From Achromobacter arsenitoxydans SY8 (lineage in GTDB: Bacteria; Pseudomonadota; Gammaproteobacteria; Burkholderiales; Burkholderiaceae_B), in NCBI RefSeq assembly GCF_000236785.1, contig NZ_AGUF01000057.1:1-64000 (forward strand): a stretch of DNA of 64,000 nucleotides, in the 5' to 3' direction. The position numbers were made by a program, and so were the translations under genes. The notes beneath the pieces were generated by a model, which saw only the letters and a list, made by a program, of their open reading frames with translations, did no database searches and was not told the origin of the DNA. The stretch's first letter is position 1, and every line of letters starts with the position of its first letter. Below are positions 29,665 to 37,912 of this stretch, one piece after another.

Positions 29665-31110
29665 TTATGACACCGCCGAGGCCAAAGCCTGGATTTCGGA
29701 GGCCGGCGCCGGCCTGCCCAACAGGAAGCCCTGCATTACCCGGCAGCCCAGGGATTTCAGGATTTCGCGCTGGCCTTCAGTTTCCACGCCTTCCGCCACA
29801 ACCGGCAGGCGCATCGCCTGGCACAGGCCGAACAATGCGGACACGACCTCGCGGCTGCCCGCGTCCGACTCCAGCGCCGAAATGAAACTGCGGTCGATCT
29901 TGACCCAATCAATGGGAAGATGCCGCAGGTGATTCAGGCTGGAATAGCCGCAGCCGAAGTCGTCCAGCGCCACGCCGATGCCTTGGGCTCGCAGCGTGTT
30001 CAGAATTTTCACGTGGCGCTCGTAGTGCAGGATGAAGATCGACTCGGTGATCTCAAGCACCAGCTTGCGCGGAGACAGGCGGGTCGCGGCCAGCACGTCC
30101 GAAACCAGCTGGACCAGGCTGGCCTCGTTCATCTGCTTGACCGACAGGTTCACATGGACGCGCCAGGCCGCCGGCCACAGTGCCGCCTGCGTGCAGGCGC
30201 GCTCCAGGATCCAGGCGCCAAGAGGCACGATCAGGCCGCTGCGTTCGGCCAGTTCGATGGTCACGGCGGGGGACACGCTGCCCAGGACGGGGTGGTGCCA
30301 GCGCAACAGGGCTTCGCATCCCTGCACCACGCCGGTTCCGCTATCGCAGACAGGCTGGTAATACAGCTCGAACTGTTCCATCGCCGGCGTCGTCAATGCC
30401 AGCCGCAGGTCGTTTTCCAGACCTTGCTGGTCGCGCTGTCTGGCCAGCAGCCGGAAGTCGAAGAGATTCCAGCCAGGTCCCCCGCGCTCTTTCAGCGGCA
30501 CCAGGGCGACCTGCACGCAACGCTGTAGCTCCTCGACACTGCGGCCGTGCGCAGGATACAGCGCCGTTCCGATACGGAAAACAGCAATAAGGGGACGCCC
30601 CCCTAATTCGTAGGGCTGGCTCAGGTCTTCCAGCAGCTTGGCCGATACCTGAGCCGCGCCCTCCTCGTCGACGCCGGGCACACAGACCGTAAATGAGTCC
30701 GCGCCGGTGCGCGACGCCATCCCGCCCAACGTACGAGTGACCAGGCTGAGCCGGTCCGCCACCAGCACAAGCAGCGCCTGGTCTTCGCCGGCCCGCAGCA
30801 TGGCGCTGATCTGCGCGTAGTGTTCGAAATTGACGAGGAAAAAAGCGCCCTGGCGCTCGGCGCCCTGGGGCTTGGCCAGCCACGCGCGCGCGCGACGATG
30901 CAGCTCCTGCTGGCTGAGGAGGCCGGTCAGTTCATCACGCGTCAGGCGGCGGCGCAGGGCGCGCTCTCTGCGGACGAACAGCAGACTGATCGCTGCAAGT
31001 GCGCCCGCGAGCGTCAGGCACAGTGCGAGCAGGTAACTCTCACGCACGGAGCCCCCTATCCATAAGTCCCTGGCGTTGCGGCCCGACCACGGGTCCAAGG
31101 ACTGTAACAT
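29665..31110 (-). CDS. EAL-domain c-di-GMP phosphodiesterase with degenerate GGDEF
   Basis: This 481-aa membrane protein probably hydrolyses c-di-GMP. A single helix lies at about residues 25-46. A GGDEF-like domain follows with the motif reduced to GADSF, so no cyclase activity is expected. The EAL domain keeps its catalytic set: EALLRW, NLSVKQM, LEITES, LDDFGCGYSS, KIDRSF and VAEGVET. An alternative GTG start at 31047 has the better ribosome binding site (AGGGGG) and would place the helix right at the N-terminus. The gene is divergent from the second lapD, suggesting it tunes the c-di-GMP pool seen by the adhesin switch. Confidence 0.93.
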   Translation of the reverse strand: MLQSLDPWSGRNARDLWIGGSVRESYLLALCLTLAGALAAISLLFVRRERALRRRLTRDELTGLLSQQELHRRARAWLAKPQGAERQGAFFLVNFEHYAQISAMLRAGEDQALLVLVADRLSLVTRTLGGMASRTGADSFTVCVPGVDEEGAAQVSAKLLEDLSQPYELGGRPLIAVFRIGTALYPAHGRSVEELQRCVQVALVPLKERGGPGWNLFDFRLLARQRDQQGLENDLRLALTTPAMEQFELYYQPVCDSGTGVVQGCEALLRWHHPVLGSVSPAVTIELAERSGLIVPLGAWILERACTQAALWPAAWRVHVNLSVKQMNEASLVQLVSDVLAATRLSPRKLVLEITESIFILHYERHVKILNTLRAQGIGVALDDFGCGYSSLNHLRHLPIDWVKIDRSFISALESDAGSREVVSALFGLCQAMRLPVVAEGVETEGQREILKSLGCRVMQGFLLGRPAPASEIQALASAVS

Positions 31111-31581
31111 TTTTTAAATTATGCATTGTTTTCGCAAAAAAACGCCACACTTCAGAGGCAACGCGCCCCTTTTTCCTGGGTTCCTTCGGATCAGTAGTTG
31201 CTCGCGGCGGGTCATGACGGGTCCTGGATTAGCGGTCGCTGGCCGGTCCTGTTCGCCATGCCTTGCCCTTTCTACGACAGCCGAACCCCAAAAATTAATA
31301 CGCAGTGTCTCAATAGTTCTCAACGAGACAAATATCACGAACGAAATAATTACATAGCTTGTCTGAAATTCAGGCGAATTTCGTAATATTCTGTGCGTTC
31401 TGTGACATGACGATTGGCAGTGTAAGCGTCGCCACCCGGGTATTGGTAACGGGTGTCACGTTTTTTATCCAGGTCTTTAACCTGTCAGGCGCTGCCGACG
31501 CCCGACACCCGCCTTCAACCTGAGGCTGAGCGCCTCGCAACGCAGGCAACCGTGCCAGCCCAGGAAGGGATCCGCAAGTAC
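31111..31581. promoter_or_regulatory. Divergent intergenic region, phosphodiesterase / second lapD
   Basis: This 470-base region between divergent genes is AT-richer than its surroundings, and no convincing gene was seen. The lapD2 frame is open back to 31453, but that part lacks LapD similarity. A TAATAT hexamer near 31386 could be a -10 element toward lapD2, without a good -35. It also has short inverted repeats around GAAATTCAGGCGAATTTC (about 31364-31381). Confidence 0.4.
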
Positions 31582-33552
31582 ATGCCCACACTACGCCGGC
31601 TACTTTTATGTTCCGCCCTTCTGATCGGCTTCATCCTGCTCGGCGCACAGGCCTTGGGGATGCTGGCCGCGCATCGCTATCTGAATGCACAACTGGCGCA
31701 GCAGGGAGAGGCGGGCGTTCGCACGTTAGCGTGGGCGCTGTCCCACGGCGCGGGCACGCCGGGCGAACAGGCTGAACTCGCGGACGAATTATTCGGCCAG
31801 GGCCTGTACGCGCTGGTGCGTATCACGAACGAAGGGAATTCCGCCGCCATTGAACGCAGCGCGCGCCGGGACACCGGCGGAGTCGACCGCGATTGGCGCG
31901 GTGCGTGGCTAGACATGGACGCGCCGGAAATCACCCGCGAGTTCACTGCCGCCGATGGCCGAAGCAAGGGCGTCATCACCGTGCAGGCCGACGCGCGGCG
32001 CGCGCGCGACACGCTGTGGCAAGGCGGCATACGCGTGCTGGGCCTGGTCCTGGCCGCAGGCGTCTTCTGGGCCATTTTCGCCATGAGCCTGGTGCGCTGG
32101 ATCGAGGCGCGCACATCGCGCGACATCTGCGAGCGCGTGCGCAGCCTGGCGCAGGACAAGGATGCCGCATTGACAGGCTCATGCGAGGTTGCGGGCGTCG
32201 ACCAGGCCCTGGTCGACGCGCAGCGCCGCGTGGCCGCCACGGTCGAGGAACAGAACGCCAGAATCGAATCCCTGCAGAGCGAGATCTACCGGGACCCCAT
32301 CACCCGCCTGTCCAACCGCAGGCATTTCGTCGATCAGTTCCGGCTGGCCCTGGCGGACAAGACCGCCGACACCGGCGGCCATCTGCTGATGTTCCGCCAG
32401 CGCGATCTGGCGCAGATCAACCGGCACCTGTCGCGCGCCTTCACCGACCAATGGCTGCGCTCGTCGTCCGAGCGGCTGCGCCGGCTGGTGGAAGAGTTCG
32501 GCGGGCCGGCGACGCTGATCGCCCGGATCAGCGGATCTGACTTTGCCCTGCTGCTCCCGCACACGTCCGCGCCGCAGGCCAGCCTGCTGGCCGAACGCGT
32601 GCGGCGCGAACTGCGCTCGCTGCGCGTGCCGATGGACAAATACGGCTGGTGCCGCTGGGCGCTGGCCATGGCGGCCTACGCCCCCGGCGACAACATGAGC
32701 GATATCCTGGCGCGCCTGGACCATGCGCTGATGTGCGCGGAAAGCGCCGACGACGACCAGGTCGCCCCCGCAAGCCAGGCCGCCGACAGTACCCGCATCG
32801 GCGAATACAGCTGGCACGACGCCTTGGTCACGGCCTTGGAACAGCACCGGTTTTCGCTGTCCGCGCAGCCCCTTCACGACTTGTCCGGCACGTTGCTGCA
32901 TTACGAAGCCAGCCTGACGCTGCACGACATCTCGGGCACCGATCCCGTGCCGGCCTCGATCTTCATGCCCCCGGCCGTGCGCCTTGGCCTGTCCGCAGAA
33001 TGCGACATCCAGGCGATCCGCCTGGGGCTGGACTGGCTGTTCACCCATGACGACGCACTGACGATCCCGGTCTCGCTGGCCACGCTGGCGCAGGGCTCCT
33101 TCTTTCCCCGGCTGGAACGCATGCTGGCCGATCGGCCAGCGCTGACGATGCGGCTGATCATCGAGGTCGACGCCGCGGGACTGGTCGAACAGGGCGCAGA
33201 CGTGCGCCAGCTCTGCGACGTCGTCACCAGCGCAGGCGGCCGCGTCGGCGTATCGCGGCTTTCGCAGCAATTCGGCGCAATGGAGCACCTGCACGAATTT
33301 CCCCTCTCCTACGTCACGCTCAGCGGCAGCTTCATCACCGGACTGCTGCACAGTCCCGGCAGCCAGCACCTGGCCGCCACTGTCGTGGCCACCGCCATGA
33401 CGCTGGACATGGCGGTCTATGCCGCGGACGTGCCCGACACCGCCACGCAATTCGTACTGGAAGACACCGGCGTGCGCGCGATACGCAGGGCTGTCGTAAA
33501 CTCCGCCCACGCGCACGATCTCGCGCATGATCACCAATGGGTTCCTAGTTGA
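31582..33552 (+). CDS. Second LapD-like receptor lacking the LapG-binding tryptophan
   Basis: A paralogue of the lapD at 25696 with the same layout and nearly the same length (656 aa from the ATG behind AGGAAGGGA). It has membrane helices at about 6-28 and 150-172, then HAMP, degenerate GGDEF (SGSDF) and degenerate EAL (YEASLTL; SRLSQQFG in place of DDFG). Motifs shared with LapD1 include FRQRDLAQINRHL, FMPPAVRLGL and SPGSQHL. In the periplasmic loop, SDGWRQIG of LapD1 becomes ADGRSKG, so the tryptophan is lost and the loop is one residue shorter. It probably still senses c-di-GMP but with another partner, or none. Its stop overlaps the histidine kinase start. Confidence 0.92.
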   Translation: MPTLRRLLLCSALLIGFILLGAQALGMLAAHRYLNAQLAQQGEAGVRTLAWALSHGAGTPGEQAELADELFGQGLYALVRITNEGNSAAIERSARRDTGGVDRDWRGAWLDMDAPEITREFTAADGRSKGVITVQADARRARDTLWQGGIRVLGLVLAAGVFWAIFAMSLVRWIEARTSRDICERVRSLAQDKDAALTGSCEVAGVDQALVDAQRRVAATVEEQNARIESLQSEIYRDPITRLSNRRHFVDQFRLALADKTADTGGHLLMFRQRDLAQINRHLSRAFTDQWLRSSSERLRRLVEEFGGPATLIARISGSDFALLLPHTSAPQASLLAERVRRELRSLRVPMDKYGWCRWALAMAAYAPGDNMSDILARLDHALMCAESADDDQVAPASQAADSTRIGEYSWHDALVTALEQHRFSLSAQPLHDLSGTLLHYEASLTLHDISGTDPVPASIFMPPAVRLGLSAECDIQAIRLGLDWLFTHDDALTIPVSLATLAQGSFFPRLERMLADRPALTMRLIIEVDAAGLVEQGADVRQLCDVVTSAGGRVGVSRLSQQFGAMEHLHEFPLSYVTLSGSFITGLLHSPGSQHLAATVVATAMTLDMAVYAADVPDTATQFVLEDTGVRAIRRAVVNSAHAHDLAHDHQWVPS

Positions 33553-35078
33553 CGGAAGGATTGTTTCTTCGCACCCGCTGGCGTTTCCGCCACCACCGCG
33601 CTGATCAGACCGGCAGCGGCCGGCGATTTTCCTGGTCGCGATTGGGGCCGCTGCTGTGCGTCCTGCTCTGGCCGGGACATGCCTTGGCCTATGCGCAACA
33701 TGGCGGCCTCGACAACCTGCAATCGGGCCTGACCTCGGGCGTCGCGATCGCATGCGCCCTGGCCTTCTGCCTCGCCTGGGCGCATACCCGCAACGCAATG
33801 TATGCAGCCGGCCTGGCCTTCGTGCTAGTGGAAGGCCTGTTTCGCTCGATGCCGTCGCTGATGCCGCCGGGCGCGCTGCAAGCGGGGTCGTTTGCGGCCT
33901 TGCTGGCATCCACCGCTCCGCTGATACAAGGATCGCGCGCCGCCGGGATTCTCGCTGCGGCATGCCGCTGGAGCAGCGTCGCACTGGCCGGCGTCGCCGC
34001 ATTGGCGCTGATCTTCGTCTACGAGACCGAATCCGGACTGCTGCCCACATCCGTTGCGGGCGTCTGCGCTGTTCTCAGCTTGCCGCTGGCGGTATGGTTC
34101 TGCGCAAAGGCTGTCCGGCAGGCGGCCGGGCGCGCCTCGTCCGTGGCGCTGGCGCTTGCGTACGGCGCCTCGGCCTGGATGCTGGGGCGCGATGCCTGGG
34201 CTGCCGGCGGGGCCGATACGGCGGGCACGGCCGTCGAGCTATTCAGGCTGCTGCTCGTGTCGGGCGCGCTCCTCTGGCTGGCGCTGGACTCGCCCCTGCG
34301 CGGCGCGGCGGGCCGCAAGCCTGCCGACTTGGCGGACGTGGAACACCAGGCGCAGGGCGAACTGCGGGTTGCGGAGCTTGCCGGCGCGCTGGAAACGCAG
34401 CGCCAGATGAATGCCCTGATCTCGCACGAACTGCGCGCGCCGCTCGCAACCATCAGCGCGGCAGCCCAGTCGCTGGACATGATTCTTTCCGGCAGCGGCG
34501 AAACCGTCGACAGCCGCCTGGCCCGTATTCACCGGTCGGTTACGCGGATGACCGAGTTGATGGACCAGCTGCTGAACCAGGACAGGCTGGACGAGCAGGC
34601 ATGGACGCCGCGCGGCGAACAAACCGACATGGCCGAGCTTGTGCGCGATGTCGTGACCGCCATGCAGCCCGATACGGCGCATTCGCTGGTGCTGCAGGCC
34701 CAGACCAGCCTGCCCGTCTATTGCGATCGCCCCCTCACGAGCGTGGTAGTGCGTAACCTGATCCACAATGCCATCAAGTATTCCCCCGCCAATGAACCGG
34801 TGCGGATAGAAACTGGGCACACGCGCGTCGGCGACCAACCCATGACCTGGACCGCGGTCGTTGACCGTGGGCCGGGCATCGGCGAAGAAGAACAGGCCCG
34901 GATATTCGAGCCGCGCTTTCGCCGTTCCGCGCATCGGGAAACGCCTGGCATGGGGATCGGTTTGTTCCTGGCGCGGCGCATCTGCCAAAGTCAGGGCGGC
35001 ACGCTGACCATGCAGAGCAAGGTGGGCGTGGGGACGCGCTTTGTCATCACCCTGCCCGCCAACGGGCCCGCGGCGTAG
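33549..35078 (+). CDS. Multi-helix membrane sensor histidine kinase
   Basis: A 509-aa histidine kinase. The N-terminal 260 residues have a signal-like first segment (LGPLLCVLLWPGHALAYA) and about six further membrane helices, with no recognised sensor domain. The phospho-accepting histidine is His293 in ISHELRAPL. The ATPase domain shows the N box NLIHNAIKYSP, G1 DRGPGIG, F box FEPRFR and G2 GMGIGLFLARRI. The best start is a TTG overlapping the second lapD stop (TTGA), so translation is probably coupled to that gene; no ATG fits. The likely partner regulator lies immediately downstream on the opposite strand. Confidence 0.88.
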   Translation: MTEGLFLRTRWRFRHHRADQTGSGRRFSWSRLGPLLCVLLWPGHALAYAQHGGLDNLQSGLTSGVAIACALAFCLAWAHTRNAMYAAGLAFVLVEGLFRSMPSLMPPGALQAGSFAALLASTAPLIQGSRAAGILAAACRWSSVALAGVAALALIFVYETESGLLPTSVAGVCAVLSLPLAVWFCAKAVRQAAGRASSVALALAYGASAWMLGRDAWAAGGADTAGTAVELFRLLLVSGALLWLALDSPLRGAAGRKPADLADVEHQAQGELRVAELAGALETQRQMNALISHELRAPLATISAAAQSLDMILSGSGETVDSRLARIHRSVTRMTELMDQLLNQDRLDEQAWTPRGEQTDMAELVRDVVTAMQPDTAHSLVLQAQTSLPVYCDRPLTSVVVRNLIHNAIKYSPANEPVRIETGHTRVGDQPMTWTAVVDRGPGIGEEEQARIFEPRFRRSAHRETPGMGIGLFLARRICQSQGGTLTMQSKVGVGTRFVITLPANGPAA

Positions 35079-35108
35079 CGCGCCGCCAGTTGACTGCCTG
35101 GATAAACG

Positions 35109-35828
35109 TCAGGCGGCGAACACGTAGCCCTGGCCACGCACCGAAAGGACCGGCAGCTTGAGGCCTGCGCTTTGCGCCTTGGCGCGCAAGCGGCTTACGA
35201 GCACGTCGATGCGGCGCAGTTCGAATCCGCCCGGGCTGTCTGGCAGGAACAGTTCCGCCAGGGCCTGGCGGCTGACGGCGCTGCCGGCCGCGTCCATCAG
35301 CGCCACCAGGAACGTCCGTTCCTGGGCGCTCAGGTGCAACGAAGCCCCGTCCGGCGCCACCAGGATCCAGCCCCCGTCCTGCAGGGACCAATTGGTGTCG
35401 GCGGAGGCGCGCGTTTCGGCGTCGGCCGGTCGCGGCGCCTTCGCAAGGCGCATCCGGCGCGCCAGGCTGCGAATGACCGAACTGAGTTCGAGCAGGTCGA
35501 CGGGCTTGGTCATGTAAACATCGGCGCCGCCTTCCAGCCCCCGGACACGGTCTTCCAGGGCGCTGCGGCCGGTCAGCATCACGATGCCCACGGGGCTCAA
35601 GGCGCGCAGCCGGGTCGCGACGGAAAAACCGTCTTCGCCGGGAAGATGGGCATCCAGTATGACGATGTCGCAAGGCTGTTCCTGCAACCGGCGATAAAAC
35701 GCCACCGCGTTGTCGCAAGCGAACGCCACGCGGAAACCGTAACCGCCCAGGCCCAATGCCAATTCCTCGCGGAAGTCGGCGTCGTCCTCAAGCAGGCCGA
35801 TACATAGCAAACCATCTGCGCCAGGCAT
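35109..35828 (-). CDS. OmpR/PhoB-type response regulator
   Basis: A 239-aa response regulator. The receiver has the acidic pair LLEDD (14-16), phosphorylated Asp59 in VILDAHLPGEDG, Thr in MLTGRS and Lys108 in YMTKPVD, so it should be phosphorylated normally. The C-terminal winged helix (about 145-239) shows LSAQERTFLVALMDAAG and the end RRIDVLVSRLRAKA...RGQGYVF. It ends 30 bases from the end of the histidine kinase gene, tail to tail. This is an unusual layout for a pair, so the pairing is by proximity only. Confidence 0.9.
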   Translation of the reverse strand: MPGADGLLCIGLLEDDADFREELALGLGGYGFRVAFACDNAVAFYRRLQEQPCDIVILDAHLPGEDGFSVATRLRALSPVGIVMLTGRSALEDRVRGLEGGADVYMTKPVDLLELSSVIRSLARRMRLAKAPRPADAETRASADTNWSLQDGGWILVAPDGASLHLSAQERTFLVALMDAAGSAVSRQALAELFLPDSPGGFELRRIDVLVSRLRAKAQSAGLKLPVLSVRGQGYVFAA

Positions 35829-36039
35829 ATTCAGAGTGCTTTATTTTGAAATTTTTGACAGATACCCCTGGAGACCACATCGCAAAAAAGGCCCCGGAAC
35901 CGGCAATCTTACGACTTTTACAATGGAAACGAATGATTGCAGCGAAAAAAACCGGGGTATTTCACATTTTTGCGAGATTTTTTTCGTAAATCGCGCTTTG
36001 ACGCCGATCCAATAGCCCCGATATTGCCGGAATATGCAA

Positions 36040-37527
36040 TCAGGACGAGCAGCTGACTTCAATTCCGCCAGCCCAATCCGGCGGCAACGTGGCATAGCGT
36101 TCATAACCCTCCTGGGCCACGAACGGATTGCGCAGCAGTTTCATCAGGGTATCAATTTCGCTGGCGTCGCCGGTTTTCGCGGCACGGATCGCCTGCTCCG
36201 CCAAGTGATTGCGCAGCACATACAGCGGATTGACCCGATTCATCCCCGCAACCGTTTCCTGCACAAGCCGCCCGTCCTGCGCGTGGCGGGCCACCAGCCG
36301 GTCCAGCCACGCGCTGGCCGCGGGACGGTCGATGAAAAGGTCTTCGAAAGCGCTGCGCCGGCCCTGCACCGCATCAGCCAGCCGACGCCAGGTCAGGGTG
36401 AAATCGGCTTGGTTGGCGTCCATCAGCTTCAGCAGGTCGTCCAGCAGCGCTTCGTCCTCGGGCAGCCAGGCGGCCAGCCCCATCTTGGCTCCCATCCGGT
36501 CGTGGAAGGCGCGCGTGAATACCGCTTCGAATTCGTCCAGCACGGCGCGCAGGGCGTCAGCATCCTGCACCAGCATATGCAGGCTGCCGCCAAGGCGGTA
36601 CAGGTTCCACAGCGCCACCGACGGCTGGCGGTTCCAGGAGTAGCGCCCTTCGGAATCGGAATGGTTGCAGACATGCCCCAGCCGGAACCCGTCCATGAAT
36701 CCATAAGGACCGTAATCCAGCGTCAGTCCCAGTATGGACATATTGTCGGTGTTCATGACACCGTGGCAAAACCCAACCGCCTGCCAATCCGCCATCAGCA
36801 AAGCCGTGCGCCGAGTCACCGCCCTGAGCAAGTTGATATACGGCGCGGTGTCGGCCGGCGATTCACCGGCCGGCGCATCGCGGCACTCTGGATAATATCG
36901 GTCGATCACATAATCGGCGAGGGTCTTGAGCATGTCCGGCTGGCGGCGCGACGACCAGTGTTCGAACGAGCCGAACCGCACGAAACTGGGCGACATCCGG
37001 GTCACGATGGCCGCAGTTTCAACCGTTTCCCGCATGACCGGGTCATCGGAAACCACCAGCGCCAGGGCGCGCGTCGTCGGCACGCCCAGCCCGTGCATGG
37101 CTTCGCTGGCCAGGTACTCGCGTACGGACGAGCGCAGCACGGCCCGGCCGTCGCCCATGCGGGAATAAGGCGTCATGCCCGATCCCTTGAGCTGCAGTTC
37201 CCAGCCGCCTTCAGGCCCCTGCACCTCGCCCAGCAGGTGGGCGCGGCCATCGCCAAGCTGCCCCGCCCAGACGCCGAACTGGTGGCCGCTATAGACGGCG
37301 GCAAGGGTATCGCCGCCCGGCAGCGGCCGGGCGCCGGAAAACACGTCCAGGAATTCGGGCGTGGACAAGGCTGCCGGATCCAGGCCGATCAGGGCTGCCG
37401 CATCCGCATTGGCGTGCAGCAGTCGCGGGTTGTTCAACCCCTGGGGCGCCAGGCGGGTATAGAAAGCCGCGGGCAATGCCGCAAAGGAATTGACGGCCTG
37501 CAGTTCAGTCAGGGACAGGGCACTCAT
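36040..37527 (-). CDS. selO: Protein adenylyltransferase SelO (YdiU)
   Basis: SelO is a pseudokinase-fold enzyme that transfers AMP to protein hydroxyl groups and is linked to redox stress. The start (MSALSLTELQAVNSFAALPAAF) gives 495 aa, the usual length; the open frame extends to 37827 but overlaps the next gene. Motifs are VYSGHQFGVWAGQLGDGRA, QLKGSGMTPYSRMGDGRAV and GFCHGVMNTDNMSILGLTLDYGP, with Asn and Asp in the places of the metal ligands. The end (EVSCSS) is like many bacterial SelO. It overlaps the DUF2069 gene by 4 bases (ATGA), showing translational coupling. Confidence 0.95.
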   Translation of the reverse strand: MSALSLTELQAVNSFAALPAAFYTRLAPQGLNNPRLLHANADAAALIGLDPAALSTPEFLDVFSGARPLPGGDTLAAVYSGHQFGVWAGQLGDGRAHLLGEVQGPEGGWELQLKGSGMTPYSRMGDGRAVLRSSVREYLASEAMHGLGVPTTRALALVVSDDPVMRETVETAAIVTRMSPSFVRFGSFEHWSSRRQPDMLKTLADYVIDRYYPECRDAPAGESPADTAPYINLLRAVTRRTALLMADWQAVGFCHGVMNTDNMSILGLTLDYGPYGFMDGFRLGHVCNHSDSEGRYSWNRQPSVALWNLYRLGGSLHMLVQDADALRAVLDEFEAVFTRAFHDRMGAKMGLAAWLPEDEALLDDLLKLMDANQADFTLTWRRLADAVQGRRSAFEDLFIDRPAASAWLDRLVARHAQDGRLVQETVAGMNRVNPLYVLRNHLAEQAIRAAKTGDASEIDTLMKLLRNPFVAQEGYERYATLPPDWAGGIEVSCSS

Positions 37528-37895
37528 GCGCGTTGGCTCCGGGCAGCCCGTTTGGCGGGCCGCACATAGAAAATGGCGCTCAGGAAGAACGTGGCCGACA
37601 GGAGGATTTCGCCCCATGCCATCAGGACGGACAGCGGCGCCGGATCGGACATGGCGCGCACCACCCCTTCCATCAGGTACAGCAGCGACAGCATCGCCGC
37701 CCATTGGTAAGTATAGAGATTGCCGCGCACGATGCCGCGCAGCGGAAATGCCAGCGGCAAGGCCTTCAGGAACATCCACGAGCCCCCGGGCCGGACCGGC
37801 GCCACCACGGTTTCCCAGGCGACGCAAAGTACGATCAGGGCAAACAATGAAACCGACGCCAGCAGGCGCAAACGGGGATTGAGTTCAGGGTTCAT
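37524..37895 (-). CDS. DUF2069 small membrane protein
   Basis: A 123-aa inner-membrane protein with four predicted helices. It matches the DUF2069 pattern, with VAPVRPGGSWMFLKALPLAFPL and LYTYQWAAMLSLLYLMEGVVRA as the recognisable parts. The function is unknown. It overlaps selO by 4 bases and is divergent from yihY with only 17 bases between start codons, so the two promoters must overlap coding sequence. Confidence 0.88.
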   Translation of the reverse strand: MNPELNPRLRLLASVSLFALIVLCVAWETVVAPVRPGGSWMFLKALPLAFPLRGIVRGNLYTYQWAAMLSLLYLMEGVVRAMSDPAPLSVLMAWGEILLSATFFLSAIFYVRPAKRAARSQRA

Positions 37896-37912
37896 GCTGC
37901 TATTATCGCCTG

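Noticed and set aside
31453-31581. Upstream extension of the second lapD
   Set aside because: The first 43 residues are polar and Pro/Arg-rich and would displace the first membrane helix; the inner ATG has a good ribosome binding site and gives the same length as LapD1.
36040-37827. Longer selO start
   Set aside because: The extension is antisense-free but overlaps the DUF2069 gene in another frame and has no similarity to SelO; the inner ATG is coupled by a 4-base overlap.
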